Assembly: GCF_030651185.1 (NCBI RefSeq)
Contig: NZ_JAUSCJ010000022.1
Span: 1-64,000, forward strand
Direction: 5' to 3'
DNA: 64,000 bases
Source of the DNA: Phenylobacterium sp.
GTDB lineage: Bacteria; Pseudomonadota; Alphaproteobacteria; Caulobacterales; Caulobacteraceae
Below, one piece after another: positions 8,463 through 17,764 of this stretch (within the stretch, counting starts at the first letter, position 1; the number at the start of each line of letters is the position of its first letter). The notes beneath the pieces were generated by a model. It was not told the origin of the DNA, made no database searches, and was given only the letters and a program-made list of their open reading frames with translations. A program made the translations under genes and the position numbers.

Positions 8463-9425
8463 ATGCGGTTTCTGAGCGTGACGGCTGTGACGATCGGGTG
8501 TGCGGCGACCACCGCCGCGCTCGGCGCCGCTGTCTTCCCCGCGCCGCACGTCGAAACCTCCCCCGGTGACCAGGTCTTCCAGCAGAACTGGCAGGACCTG
8601 AGGGCGGCTGTCTTCGCCAGGACCGACGCCGTCGTCGCCGATTTCAGCGCGGCCGCCCCGCCGGCGGCCACGGTCGACCGGCCCTCGGTGGAGGCCGGGC
8701 TTGAACCGGCCTTCAGCCAGCCGGCCTATACCGGCACGACGCTCGATCGCACCAATGCGCTGGCCTCGGAGACCTATGTGCCGGGCGAGGGGGTCGCCCG
8801 TTGGAAGGTGACCGAGGTGGCCTTCGTTCGTCCGGCCCTGGGCGCCGTCGACGCCTTGCGGATCTCCGTCGGCCAGATCGCCCGCACCCCCGGCGCCTTG
8901 CCGCCCCGGCCGGGACAGGCTGTGGCCGCTGACACCGGCGCCTATGCGGTCAGCTATACCCGTGGCTGGCCGAACCTGTGGGCGGTGGAGGCCGGAGAGT
9001 TCGATGTGGACTTCACCCCCCACGCCGGGGTGGGCATCTCCAACGCCGGCGGCGAGGCCGAGGCCGGCGCCGTGGTCCGCCTGCGCAAGAAGGCCGAGGG
9101 GTGGGCCAACAGTCTGGGCGTCCGCGACGGCGCCCGGTTCGGCGACCAGGGACGGTGGTATCTGTTCGCCGCCGCCAGCGGCCGGGCGGTGGGCCTCAAT
9201 CTCCAGCGCACCAACGGCGACTGGGGCAATCGCGGGCTATCCACCGACACGTCCAGCGCCTTGATCAACGATATCCAGGCGGGCGTTGGCTGGCGCAAGG
9301 GCTCCGTGCAGGCGTCCCTGGCCTGGATGCGGCGCAAGGTGAAGGCGGCGCACACCCTCATGGGGTGGGATCACCGCGACGACTCGATGGTGGCGGTCAC
9401 CGTATCCGTCAAGCCGAGACGCTGA
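8463..9425 (+). CDS. LpxR/DUF2219-like outer-membrane protein, paralogue 1
   Basis: A 320-residue protein with a hydrophobic N-terminus (signal-peptide like) and a C-terminal half rich in beta-strand patterns. PHAGVGISNAGGEAEAGA, GRWYLFAAASGRAVGLN and VGWRKGSVQ resemble the lipid A 3'-O-deacylase LpxR/DUF2219 barrel. It is followed at 9563 by a clear paralogue sharing these blocks almost exactly, so the two arose by tandem duplication. The N-terminal 80 residues are not shared and look low-complexity. Whether it still acts on lipid A is unknown; the assignment is by motif resemblance only. The ATG at 8463 follows GGGGTGGG; a GTG at 8457 is possible. Confidence 0.7.
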   Translation: MRFLSVTAVTIGCAATTAALGAAVFPAPHVETSPGDQVFQQNWQDLRAAVFARTDAVVADFSAAAPPAATVDRPSVEAGLEPAFSQPAYTGTTLDRTNALASETYVPGEGVARWKVTEVAFVRPALGAVDALRISVGQIARTPGALPPRPGQAVAADTGAYAVSYTRGWPNLWAVEAGEFDVDFTPHAGVGISNAGGEAEAGAVVRLRKKAEGWANSLGVRDGARFGDQGRWYLFAAASGRAVGLNLQRTNGDWGNRGLSTDTSSALINDIQAGVGWRKGSVQASLAWMRRKVKAAHTLMGWDHRDDSMVAVTVSVKPRR

Positions 9426-9562
9426 TCTTGCAGGGAAAACCTCAACCCCCAAGGGTGCGGCGGTTAAGCACGGGAACCGAATTTCCCGTTGCGCCCTTCT
9501 CAAGGCGTGGAAGGATGTCGCCAGGCCGTACGCTTGGCGACGCGACAAGGGGAGTAGGCCTC

Positions 9563-10414
9563 ATGAGGTGGATGGCTGGGCTGGCCACCGTCTTCGGGAT
9601 TTGCGGCGGGATGGGCGCATCAAGCGCCTTTGCGCAGTCGATCCCTCTCACCCTGGATTCCGGCGCGGCGCAACTGATGAGCGCGGCCTTCGACGGCAAG
9701 GTCTTTTCGCCCCGGGCCGACTCTGACGACCCCATCGCCAATCTGTTGGAGCGCGAAACCTATGGGCCGGCGGGTCCCGTGCGCTGGGACAATAGCAAGG
9801 TCACCCTAGGGGATAACGGAGCGGCGGTTGATTCGCTCAGGCTCTCGGTGGGCGGAACCCTGCGCGCGCCGGCCGGCCTGCCGATCAATGTCGATCGCGC
9901 CGAGTTCCAGGCCCAGGCCTATGAAATCGCCGTCACCCGCGACTGGCCCGACGCAGTCAGCTTCGCCACCGAACGCTATGACGTGTCGCTGTCGCCTCAC
10001 GCCGGCCTTGGCATGTCCAGCGCCGGCGGCTCGGCGGAGGCCGGGGCCATGCTCACCCTGGGACAGAAGGCCTCCGACAGCCTGAAGTCCAGCCTGGGCG
10101 CCATGGGAGTCCGCGATGGCGCGGCCTTCGGCAATGAGGGACGCTGGTATCTGTTCGCCGCCGCCAGCGGCCGGGCCGTGGGCCTGAACATGCAGCGCAA
10201 CAACGGCGACTGGAACGGCGCCGGCTGGTCCACTGACCCCTCCAGCGCCCTGATCGGCGACGCCCAGCTCGGGGTCGGCTGGCGCAAGGGCTCAATGCAG
10301 ACCTCCTTCGGCTACATCCACCGCGAGGTGAAGGGCCAGCACATGGTCTGGGGCCAGGAAACCAAGGACGATTCGATGGTCGCCTTCTCGCTCTCCATCA
10401 AGCCCCGGCACTGA
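9563..10414 (+). CDS. LpxR/DUF2219-like outer-membrane protein, paralogue 2
   Basis: The 283-residue product has a good signal peptide ending at about AFAQS and the same barrel blocks as its neighbour: SPHAGLGMSSAGGSAEAGA, GRWYLFAAASGRAVGLN, NNGDW, VGWRKGSMQ and DDSMVAFSLSIKPRH at the C-terminus. The start is set by AAGGGGAG eight bases before ATG. The frame is open far upstream, but that extension overlaps paralogue 1 in another frame and is rejected. Function as an outer-membrane lipid A-modifying enzyme is possible but unproven. Confidence 0.75.
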   Translation: MRWMAGLATVFGICGGMGASSAFAQSIPLTLDSGAAQLMSAAFDGKVFSPRADSDDPIANLLERETYGPAGPVRWDNSKVTLGDNGAAVDSLRLSVGGTLRAPAGLPINVDRAEFQAQAYEIAVTRDWPDAVSFATERYDVSLSPHAGLGMSSAGGSAEAGAMLTLGQKASDSLKSSLGAMGVRDGAAFGNEGRWYLFAAASGRAVGLNMQRNNGDWNGAGWSTDPSSALIGDAQLGVGWRKGSMQTSFGYIHREVKGQHMVWGQETKDDSMVAFSLSIKPRH

Positions 10415-10423
10415 GCCGCAAGG

Positions 10424-11083
10424 CTAGCCCTCCCAGCCTTCATGGAAGCCCATCCGGTCCTTCCACAGGGCGTGCAGCCGCGGGTCGATGTCCACGCGGC
10501 GCACCACATCCCCCATCTTCGGCGCCACCTCGTAGAACCGCTTCCGGCGCGGCCGGAAGCGTGTGACGACGGTGACATAGAGATCGAGCACGCTCAGCTC
10601 ATCGCCCAGGATGTAGCGGCCCGGCTCCACCTGACTGTCCATGATCCCCCAGCAGTCGGCGATGCGGTTCAGCACGCGCGCTTCCAGGGCCGCGTGGCCG
10701 GCCGGGTCGGGGACAAGGCGCGAGGGATCGTCCTTCACCCAGTAGAGCGAGTAGATCGCCGAGGAGACGAAGATCATCCAGCGCAGGAACTGGGCCCGCT
10801 TCGGGTCCTCCGGCGCCGGCGCCAGGCGTGAGGCGGGATGCCGGTCGGCCAGGTAGATGAGAATCGCCGCGCTCTCGGTGATCACCTCGCCGGTCGGCGA
10901 CACCAGGGTCGGCACCTGACGCATGGGATTGGCCGCCAGCACCTGGTCGCCGCTCGCCTTGTCGTCTGGGTCGAAGGTGTAGGCGTCGATCAGGGTGTAG
11001 GGGATTTCCAGCAGCTTCAGCGCGGCCTCAACGGGAACCGCGCCGGAGCCCCGCGCGCCATAGAGTGTGAGGCCCATCGTCAT
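10424..11083 (-). CDS. Glutathione S-transferase family protein
   Basis: A 219-residue two-domain protein: thioredoxin-like N-terminal domain (LTLYGARGSGAVPVEAALKLL, then NPMRQVPTLV and ESAAILIYLAD, the glutathione-binding cis-Pro and SNAIL-like motifs) and an all-helical C-terminal domain. The N-terminal Ser in ARGSG may be the thiol-activating residue. The ATG at 11083 follows GGGGATG; a TTG six codons upstream is less likely. The gene is transcribed away from nrdB and converges on the second LpxR-like gene. Substrate unknown. Confidence 0.88.
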   Translation of the reverse strand: MTMGLTLYGARGSGAVPVEAALKLLEIPYTLIDAYTFDPDDKASGDQVLAANPMRQVPTLVSPTGEVITESAAILIYLADRHPASRLAPAPEDPKRAQFLRWMIFVSSAIYSLYWVKDDPSRLVPDPAGHAALEARVLNRIADCWGIMDSQVEPGRYILGDELSVLDLYVTVVTRFRPRRKRFYEVAPKMGDVVRRVDIDPRLHALWKDRMGFHEGWEG

Positions 11084-11102
11084 AGGTTCATCCCCATGCA
11101 AT

Positions 11103-11149
11103 TCACAACATCTTGGGTGCCTGCGTTAACTCGCCGCTAGATGTTGTCG
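11103..11149 (+). promoter_or_regulatory. Pair of NrdR-box-like sites before nrdB
   Basis: TCACAACATCTTGGGT (11103-11118) matches 12 of 15 fixed positions of the NrdR consensus, and CCGCTAGATGTTGTCG (11134-11149) matches 10. Their starts are 31 bp apart, as before nrdA. The cores ACAACATCT and AGATGTTGT are also inverted copies of each other. Confidence 0.65.
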
Positions 11150-11218
11150 TGGATCGATGGCTAAAGTTAACCCGATAACCGCCCGTCCGTCGATTCCGCC
11201 TTGCTGGAAAGTCCGCCC

Positions 11219-12259
11219 GTGACCGCCTCGAAAATCGCTCTGCCCGGCCTGCTCACCCCGTCCTACGCCTACAAGCCGTTCCGCTATCCGTGGGCCTACG
11301 AGTTCTGGAAGAAGCAGCAGCAGGTCCACTGGATGCCCGAGGAAGTTCCGCTCGGCGAGGACTGCAAGGACTGGGCGACCAAGCTCAATGACCGCGAGCG
11401 CAACCTGCTCACCCAGATCTTCCGCTTCTTCACCCAGTCGGACGTCGAAGTGAACGACAACTACATGGAGCGCTATTCCCGCGTCTTCAAACCGACCGAA
11501 GTGAAGATGATGATGTCGGCTTTCTCCAACATGGAGACGATCCACATCGCGGCCTACGCCCTGCTGCTCGAAACCATCGGCATGCCCGACAGCGAGTTCA
11601 CCGCCTTCCTGGATTACCAGGAGATGCGCGACAAGCATGACTACATGCAGCAGTTCGGGGTCGAGACGAACGCCGACATCGCCCGGACGCTCGCCATGTT
11701 CGGCGGCTTCACCGAGGGCCTGCAGCTGTTCGCCAGCTTCGCCATGCTGATGAATTTCCCGCGCCACAACAAGATGAAGGGCATGGGCCAGATCGTCTCC
11801 TGGTCGGTGCGCGACGAGAGCCTGCACTGCGAGGGGATCATCAAGCTCTACCACGCCTTCAACGCCGAGACCGGCGTGGTCACCAAGTCCGTGGCCGACG
11901 ACATCATCGACTGCTGCAAGACGGTGGTGGGCCTGGAGGACAAGTTCATCGACCTGGCCTTCAGCGCCGGCGAGGTCCAGGGCATGACCCCGGAAGACAT
12001 CAAGGCCTATATCCGCTTCATCGCCGACTGGCGCCTGCGCCAGCTGCACCTGCCCGAGGTGTTTGGGGGGGTGAAGGAAAACCCGCTGCCCTGGCTGCAG
12101 TCCATGCTCTCGGGGGTCGAGCACGCCAACTTCTTCGAGGCCCGCTCGACGGAATATTCCAAGGCCGCCACCAAGGGCCAATGGCACGGAGACGCCGGCG
12201 TCTGGGCCGAGTTCGACCGTAGCCTGTCGCGTCGCAGCGAGAACGTCCCGGCGGAGTAG
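11219..12259 (+). CDS. nrdB: Class I ribonucleoside-diphosphate reductase, beta subunit
   Basis: The 346-residue radical-generating subunit has the diiron/tyrosyl-radical core: METIHIAAY contains the iron ligands Glu and His and the radical Tyr113 (counterpart of E. coli Tyr122), followed by the second ligand set in SVRDESLHCEG. The C-terminal tail should bind NrdA. The GTG at 11219 is preferred because GGAAAG lies seven bases upstream; an in-frame TTG at 11201 is the alternative. The gene has its own NrdR-like site pair and is separated from nrdA by three unrelated genes. Confidence 0.95.
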   Translation: MTASKIALPGLLTPSYAYKPFRYPWAYEFWKKQQQVHWMPEEVPLGEDCKDWATKLNDRERNLLTQIFRFFTQSDVEVNDNYMERYSRVFKPTEVKMMMSAFSNMETIHIAAYALLLETIGMPDSEFTAFLDYQEMRDKHDYMQQFGVETNADIARTLAMFGGFTEGLQLFASFAMLMNFPRHNKMKGMGQIVSWSVRDESLHCEGIIKLYHAFNAETGVVTKSVADDIIDCCKTVVGLEDKFIDLAFSAGEVQGMTPEDIKAYIRFIADWRLRQLHLPEVFGGVKENPLPWLQSMLSGVEHANFFEARSTEYSKAATKGQWHGDAGVWAEFDRSLSRRSENVPAE

Positions 12260-12262
12260 GGC

Positions 12263-12871
12263 TCAGGCGGGCCTGACCACGGCGACGTGCAGCCAGGTCC
12301 GCTCTTCCTGCTCATAGCTGTGGCCCACGCCCTGGCGGATCGCTAACGCCGCCCAAGGCCCAGCGTCGCCGTAGGCGGCCCGCAGCTCTGCCTCCGACGG
12401 GAAGTTGAAATAGCGCCCCAGGGTGTCGCGGCCCCCGCCGTCTCCGGCCTTGTAGCTCGCATGGAAGACCCCGCCCGGCTTCAGGGCGCGGCGCACGCGG
12501 GCCAGCACCCGGGCCAGGCCCGCCGTCGGCACATGCAGCAGCGAGGCGTTGGCCCAGACCCCGTCGAAGGACGCTTCGTCCTCGAGGTCCTCAAACAGCT
12601 GCACCCGGACCGGGCGCCCCAGCCTTGCCTGGGCGATCCGCGCCAATCCCGCCGATCCGTCGAGGGGCGTCACCTCGAACCCCTCGGCCAGCATAACCTC
12701 GCTGTCCTGGCCGCCCCCGCAGCCGAGGTCGAGCACGCGGGCGCCGGCGGGCAGGGCCGCCAGGAAGTCGATGAGACGCGGCGAGGCCTTGGGCAACCGC
12801 CGACCGGCATAGGCCTCAGCCTCGCGGTCATAGAAAGCCAGGGTCTGGAGGTCATGGGCTTCGTCGGCCAT
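12263..12871 (-). CDS. Class I SAM-dependent methyltransferase
   Basis: The 202-residue protein contains the Rossmann methyltransferase motifs: VLDLGCGGGQDS (motif I, SAM binding), FEVTPLDGS (motif II), DGVWANASLLHV (motif IV) and LKPGGVFHASYK (motif V). GGGGAGAAGC precedes the ATG at 12871. It converges on nrdB with a 3-base gap. The substrate cannot be inferred; small stand-alone methyltransferases of this type act on diverse metabolites. Confidence 0.88.
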   Translation of the reverse strand: MADEAHDLQTLAFYDREAEAYAGRRLPKASPRLIDFLAALPAGARVLDLGCGGGQDSEVMLAEGFEVTPLDGSAGLARIAQARLGRPVRVQLFEDLEDEASFDGVWANASLLHVPTAGLARVLARVRRALKPGGVFHASYKAGDGGGRDTLGRYFNFPSEAELRAAYGDAGPWAALAIRQGVGHSYEQEERTWLHVAVVRPA

Positions 12872-12951
12872 CGCTTGTGCTTCTCCCCCTATGGATCGAC
12901 CTTGCCATCTTGGCCGTTCAGGCCGGGGGATCAATGCAAGCGGAGCGCGTC

Positions 12952-13191
12952 ATGAGCAAGGTTGTCTACGAGATCGTGGAGCACGATGGCGGCTGGGCCT
13001 ACCGGTCCGATGGCGTCTATTCCGAGACCTTCGCGGGTCACGACGCCGCCCGCGCCGCGGCCATTCGCGTGGCCCGCGAGCAGAGGGTCCCCGGGACAGA
13101 CGCCGCCATCTCCTTCGAGACCCCGGACGGCAAGTGGCACGAGGAGCTGGTGGACGGCCACGACCGCCCCACCACCGAGGTGAAGGGCTAG
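12952..13191 (+). CDS. DUF2188-like small protein
   Basis: A 79-residue soluble protein beginning [18 protein letters not shown] and containing the pattern [20 protein letters not shown], followed by a short beta-hairpin. This agrees with DUF2188, a family of small proteins of unknown function found singly in proteobacteria. The ATG at 12952 has CGGAG at suitable distance. Its stop codon overlaps that of htpX within the palindrome CTAG. Confidence 0.75.
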   Translation: MSKVVYEIVEHDGGWAYRSDGVYSETFAGHDAARAAAIRVAREQRVPGTDAAISFETPDGKWHEELVDGHDRPTTEVKG

Positions 13192-14126
13192 CTGCTCCAG
13201 GGGCCGCGTTTGGCCGGGCTCACCGGCACGGCGGTTCCCGACCGACGGGGTCCACCGTTGACCGTGGGCGCACGGCCGGCCAGCTTCATCAGCTCGGCCA
13301 CCCGGTTCTGGGTCGCCGGGTGGGTGGAGAATAGTTTGTCCGCCCCCTCGCCCGAAAGCGGGTTGATGATGAACATGTGGCTGGTGGCTGGATTGCGCTC
13401 GGCCTGATGGTTGACCAGGCCGCCTCGCGCATAGGCCTCGATCTTCTGCAGGGCCGAGGCCAGGGCGTGGGGATCGCCGCTGATCTCCGCCCCACCGGCA
13501 TCCGCGCCGTATTCCCGATGACGGCTGATGGCCATCTGCACGAGGGCGGCGGCGATGGGCGCCAGGATGGCGATGGCGATCACCCCGAGGATCCCCCCCG
13601 GCCGGTCGCGGTCATTGCCCTGGAAGAAGAAGGCGAAGTTGGCCAGGGCCGAGATGGCGCCGGCGATGGTCGCCGTGACGGTCATGGTCAGGGTGTCGCG
13701 GTTGCGCACATGGGCCAGCTCGTGAGCCATCACGCCGCGGATCTCCCGGCGGTCCAGCATCCGCAGCAGGCCGAGGTTGGCCGCCACCGCCGCGTGCTCC
13801 GGGTCGCGGCCGGTGGCGAAGGCGTTCGGCTGGTCGGAATCGATCAGATAGACCTTCGGGCGGGGCATGCCCGCCCGATCGGACATCTCATGGACGTCGG
13901 CGGCGAAATTGGCGATCAGGCGGTCGGGATGGGTCTCGTCCACCTCCTGGGCGCCGTACATCCGCAGCACGATCTTGTCGGAGTTCCAGTAGCTGACGGC
14001 GTTCATGGCCACCGCCAGGACAAGGGCGATGGCCATGCCGCCGGCCCCCCCGATCAGATAGCCGGCGCCGACGAAGAGGGCGGTCATCGCCGCCAGCAGC
14101 ATGAAGGTTCGAAGATGGTTGTGCAT
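13188..14126 (-). CDS. htpX: Membrane zinc metalloprotease HtpX
   Basis: A 312-residue M48 protease with two N-terminal membrane helices (about 7-42), the zinc-binding [10 protein letters not shown] motif with its catalytic Glu, two further helices, and the downstream zinc-ligand Glu region [17 protein letters not shown]. HtpX degrades misfolded inner-membrane proteins together with FtsH. The C-terminal tail of about 30 residues is Pro/Arg-rich and is probably a lineage extension. The gene is alone on its strand and ends convergently with the DUF2188 gene. Confidence 0.95.
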   Translation of the reverse strand: MHNHLRTFMLLAAMTALFVGAGYLIGGAGGMAIALVLAVAMNAVSYWNSDKIVLRMYGAQEVDETHPDRLIANFAADVHEMSDRAGMPRPKVYLIDSDQPNAFATGRDPEHAAVAANLGLLRMLDRREIRGVMAHELAHVRNRDTLTMTVTATIAGAISALANFAFFFQGNDRDRPGGILGVIAIAILAPIAAALVQMAISRHREYGADAGGAEISGDPHALASALQKIEAYARGGLVNHQAERNPATSHMFIINPLSGEGADKLFSTHPATQNRVAELMKLAGRAPTVNGGPRRSGTAVPVSPAKRGPWSS

Positions 14127-14182
14127 GGGTCCCTGGGGGGCAGTGTGGTCCCGGGGGATATGGGGTGGCGGGGGCCGGGAGG

Positions 14183-15694
14183 CTAGCCTGCTCGGCGCAA
14201 CCGGGCTGGCGCGACCGCCGGCAGGGGACCGGTCGCCGCCGCGCTTTCGCGAAGACGCACCTCCACCGCCTCGGCGGGCATGGGGCGGGCGAACAGGAAG
14301 CCCTGCAGGCGGTCGCAACCGGCGGCGCGCAGGAACAGGGCCTGGGCCTCGTCCTCCACGCCCTCCGCGACGATGCGGATGTCGAGTGATCTGGCGGCGT
14401 TCAGCATGGCCCGCACCAGCTTGGAGACCCGCGGCTCGCGGCCCACGTCGCCGATCAGCGACTGGTCCAGCTTCACGGTATGGATCGGCAGCTGCATCAG
14501 GGCGCGAAGATTCGAATAGCCGGTGCCGAAGTCGTCCAACGCCACGCGGATGCCGCAGGCGGCCAGCCGCTCGATGTGGCGGCGCGCGAGGTCCAGGTCA
14601 TCCACCAGGAAGGTCTCGGTGATCTCGACGGTGAGCGCCGTGGCCGGAAGATCGGTCGCCCGCAGGCGGCGGATCAGATTGCGGGAGAAGGATGGATCCA
14701 GCAGCTCACGCGGCGAGACGTTGCAGGAGATGGTGTCGATCAGGCCCTCGGCGACCCACGGCGCGGCGCGCTGGCAGGCGGCGGCGAACACCGTGGCGTC
14801 CATCTGGCCGATCAGCCCCAGTTCCTCGGCGAGCGGCACGAAGGTCCCCGGCAGCAGCAGGCCCTGCTCGGGATGGTTCCATCGTGACAGCACCTCGACG
14901 CCGACGATGCGGCTATCCTGGGCGTTCACCACCGGCTGATACCAGGGGACGATCTCGCCGGCGGGGATGGCGCGGCGAAGGTCGGTTTCCAGGTTGCTGC
15001 GCCGGTTGCTGGCCTCGCGCAGCTCGTTGTCGAAGATCGAGGCGCGGCGGCCTCCGCTGGCCTTGGCGCGGTAGAGGGCCATGTCGGCGAAGCGTTGCAG
15101 GTCCGTGGCGTCGTCCGCGTCATCGGGGAACACCGCGACGCCCATCGAGGCGCTGGGGGCCACCGTGCGGCCGTAGATCCAGTAGGGTTGGGCCAGGGCC
15201 GCGGTGATCTGGTCGGCGCGGACTGCGATGTCGGCGTGGGCGCTGATCAGGGCGAACTCGTCGCCCCCCAGGCGGGCCACCAGGTCGCCAGGCCGGGCCT
15301 GGGCCCGCAGCCGGGCGCCGATCTCGTTCAGCAGCAGGTCGCCCGCGTGATGGCCCAGCGTGTCGTTGAGGTGTTTGAAGCGGTCCAGGTCGACAACGAA
15401 CAGGGCCACCCGCTCGCCCGCTTCCTGGGCGTCCTCCATCCGCTCGATCAGGGCCGAGGTGAAGGCGCCGCGATTGAGCAGGCCGGTCAGGGCGTCGGTC
15501 CGAGCCAGGTGCAAGGTCAGGGAGCGCTCGGCTTCCAGCTCGGCCACCCGCACGCTGAGCGCCGTGCTCATGGCGCGGAAATCTTCACCGGCCTGACGCA
15601 GTTCCTGGGTGCGGGTCTCAAGCAGGGCCTCGGCCTCGCCTTGGGCGCGGCCGTCCTCCTTGTGTCTCTCCGTCGAGCTGTTCAAGCCCGCCAT
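14183..15694 (-). CDS. GGDEF-EAL cyclic di-GMP turnover protein
   Basis: The 503-residue cytoplasmic protein has an N-terminal coiled-coil (about 10-60), a diguanylate cyclase domain with intact GGDEF (143-147) and an RxxD inhibitory site RPGD (134-137), then a phosphodiesterase domain. In the second domain the signature is EVL (267-269) rather than EAL, but the other catalytic motifs ([34 protein letters not shown]) are present, so both activities look possible. There are no membrane helices or PAS/GAF domains, so the sensory input probably goes through the coiled-coil. It is transcribed alone. Confidence 0.93.
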   Translation of the reverse strand: MAGLNSSTERHKEDGRAQGEAEALLETRTQELRQAGEDFRAMSTALSVRVAELEAERSLTLHLARTDALTGLLNRGAFTSALIERMEDAQEAGERVALFVVDLDRFKHLNDTLGHHAGDLLLNEIGARLRAQARPGDLVARLGGDEFALISAHADIAVRADQITAALAQPYWIYGRTVAPSASMGVAVFPDDADDATDLQRFADMALYRAKASGGRRASIFDNELREASNRRSNLETDLRRAIPAGEIVPWYQPVVNAQDSRIVGVEVLSRWNHPEQGLLLPGTFVPLAEELGLIGQMDATVFAAACQRAAPWVAEGLIDTISCNVSPRELLDPSFSRNLIRRLRATDLPATALTVEITETFLVDDLDLARRHIERLAACGIRVALDDFGTGYSNLRALMQLPIHTVKLDQSLIGDVGREPRVSKLVRAMLNAARSLDIRIVAEGVEDEAQALFLRAAGCDRLQGFLFARPMPAEAVEVRLRESAAATGPLPAVAPARLRRAG

Positions 15695-15775
15695 GGCCGT
15701 TCCCCCGGGGCTTCTGCCCGTGGGGTGAAGCCTAAGCGAAAGGCCGGAATCGAGCGTTAACGGCGTTTGGCGATA

Positions 15776-17131
15776 TCAGGCCAGGGCGTCGCGGTGTCGG
15801 TCCGGCCGCCGCAGCAGGCTCACCAGGCCCGCCAGCAGCGCCATGGCCGCGCCGATCCCAAGCCCGATCCTTGGCGCGGCCGTCTGGGAGGTCAGGCTGA
15901 ACAGCAGGGTCATGACCACCGCGCCGGCGGTCTGGCCCGTCAGCCGCGCGGTCCCTTGCAGGCCCCCCGCCGCGCCGCTGCGGCCCAGGGGCGCGGCCAG
16001 GAACATGCTGCGGTTGTTCGGAACCTGGAAGAGGCCAAAGCCCAGGCCGCAGAGCACGGTGATCGGCACGATCAGGCTGGGCTCGCTCTGCAGCGGCCAG
16101 AGCGCGGCGGCCGTCAGGCCCAGCGCCAGGCATCCGCCGCCGATGGCGCAAAGGCCGGCCGTCGACACCCGCTCCGCCAGACGACCTGCGAGGGTGGCGG
16201 TGAGGGCGACGCACAGGGGCCAGGGCGTCATATAGAGCCCCGCCGCCAAGGGCGTCTGTCCCAGGCCGTGCTGCAGGTGGAAGGGCAGGGCCACCAGGGC
16301 CGCGGCCTGGCCGGTGAAGCAGCAGGCCGAAGCGATCACCGAAATCCGGAAAGGCCGGCTGCGCAGCAGGTCCAGCGGGATCATGGGCGCAGCCTTCGGT
16401 CGCTCCCGGCGGACCAGGGCGGTAAGTCCAAGCGCGGCGATCGAAAGCAGGACCAGGGCCGCGGCCGGCGCTGTCGCCAGGAGCTCCGCGCCGATCACCA
16501 GGCCCGCGAAGACGCCGCCGGTCAGGCCGATGCTGAGCCGGTCAAGGCGAGCGCCCGACCCTGGCGCCACCGGCAGGGCGCGGCCGGCGAGCAAAACCGC
16601 CAGGCCGATGGGTAGGTTCACCGCCCAGAGCCAGGGCCAGGCGGCGACGGACAGAATCAGGGCGCCGAGGCTGGGCGCCGCGGCCGAGGCCAGGGCGACC
16701 GTCAGGGCGTTCCAGCCGATCGCGGCGCCCAGCCTCGCCTGGGGCACGCAGTGGCGCAGCAGGGCGACGCCCAGGGCCATCACCACGGCGGCGCCCAGTC
16801 CCTGGACGAACCGCGCCGCCAGCAGCCAGGGCAGGGTGGGCGACAACGCACACAGCACCGACGCCGCCGTGAACAGGGCCACCCCGCCGAGGAACACCTG
16901 CCGATTGCCGAACCTCTCGCCCAGGGCGGCGCAGGGCAGCAGGGCCATGACCAGGGCGGTCTGATAGGCGGTGACGATCAACACCGCCTCGGCGGGCGCC
17001 GCCCGCAGCGCGCGCGCCAGGCTGGGCAGGGCGACATTGGCGATACCGGCGTCCAGCACCACAAGGGTCATGGCGCCTAGCACCGCGGCGATCGCGATCC
17101 GCCCGCGCGCCGTCGGAAGGTCGCCGGTCAT
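15776..17131 (-). CDS. MFS transporter, DHA2 (EmrB/QacA) type
   Basis: The 451-residue membrane protein has about 14 hydrophobic helices. It carries the MFS motif A region (GERFGNRQVFLGG) after helix 2 and the motif C-like stretch SLGALILSVAAWPWLWAVNLP typical of drug:proton antiporters with 14 segments. Its ATG overlaps the stop of the cupin gene upstream (ATGA, 4 bp), so the two are translated as a unit. A LysR regulator is divergent from this pair. The substrate may be related to the product or substrate of the cupin enzyme; no direct evidence. Confidence 0.9.
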   Translation of the reverse strand: MTGDLPTARGRIAIAAVLGAMTLVVLDAGIANVALPSLARALRAAPAEAVLIVTAYQTALVMALLPCAALGERFGNRQVFLGGVALFTAASVLCALSPTLPWLLAARFVQGLGAAVVMALGVALLRHCVPQARLGAAIGWNALTVALASAAAPSLGALILSVAAWPWLWAVNLPIGLAVLLAGRALPVAPGSGARLDRLSIGLTGGVFAGLVIGAELLATAPAAALVLLSIAALGLTALVRRERPKAAPMIPLDLLRSRPFRISVIASACCFTGQAAALVALPFHLQHGLGQTPLAAGLYMTPWPLCVALTATLAGRLAERVSTAGLCAIGGGCLALGLTAAALWPLQSEPSLIVPITVLCGLGFGLFQVPNNRSMFLAAPLGRSGAAGGLQGTARLTGQTAGAVVMTLLFSLTSQTAAPRIGLGIGAAMALLAGLVSLLRRPDRHRDALA

Positions 17132-17670
17132 GCGCCTGCGGTCCAGGCGCCGTCCCGCTCGACATATCGGGTCACCTGGTGGGCCTGCCGGTCCTCGAGC
17201 TTCAGATCCCGCTCCGTGAACCGGAACAGGAGAGCCGAGCCGCTCAGGCATCGGGTGTCGTGGATATCGCCGGGCAGGTAGACCTGGACCTGGCCGGCGC
17301 GAACCAAGGTGGAGTCCCGCTTCACCAGCCGCGCCTCGCCGTCGCGCGGCGCGACCCGGGCATAGGTCCCCATCTCGCTTTCGCCGTCTTGCACCGCGTA
17401 GATCACCCAGGCGCGCCCATGGTCATGGGGCGGCCGGTACAGGCCGGCGGGCTCGGTGTGGGCCAGCAGCACGAATCCATGGTCGGGGTCGCGATAGAGT
17501 TCCCGGCTCAGCGGCTTGTCCTGGTGGAGCGCCGCCAGCCAGTCCTCCGAGGGTGACGCCTTCACCAACTGCTCCAGCCCCCGCCGGCAGTCGGCGATCA
17601 GCGCGCTGGTCAGAGGTCCCCAGGCCGACCGCGTCGTCTCGATGAATGTTTCCAGAGCGCTTCGCACCAT
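17128..17670 (-). CDS. Cupin-fold protein, cysteine dioxygenase-like
   Basis: A 180-residue single-domain cupin. The metal-site pattern PPHDHGRAWVIYAV gives two histidines and the later PGDIHDT gives a third, the three-His arrangement of cysteine dioxygenase-type non-haem iron enzymes. The ATG at 17670 is chosen over one at 17694 because GAAGGAAGG lies eight bases upstream. It forms a two-gene operon with the MFS transporter and is divergent from a LysR regulator. The substrate is unknown; a thiol or other small metabolite is plausible. Confidence 0.72.
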   Translation of the reverse strand: MVRSALETFIETTRSAWGPLTSALIADCRRGLEQLVKASPSEDWLAALHQDKPLSRELYRDPDHGFVLLAHTEPAGLYRPPHDHGRAWVIYAVQDGESEMGTYARVAPRDGEARLVKRDSTLVRAGQVQVYLPGDIHDTRCLSGSALLFRFTERDLKLEDRQAHQVTRYVERDGAWTAGA

Positions 17671-17764
17671 CGTCCTATTCCTTCCTTCAGCCATGGGTTG
17701 ACGAGGGAAGGGTATGGGGCGCCCAGGTGTGGCGGAAGACGCAGCATTTGCAGTCTACAAGTGC

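Noticed and set aside
8978..9562. Upstream extension of the second LpxR-like gene
   Set aside because: It overlaps paralogue 1 in another frame, is Arg/Gly-rich, and a strong ribosome site with signal peptide marks the start at 9563.
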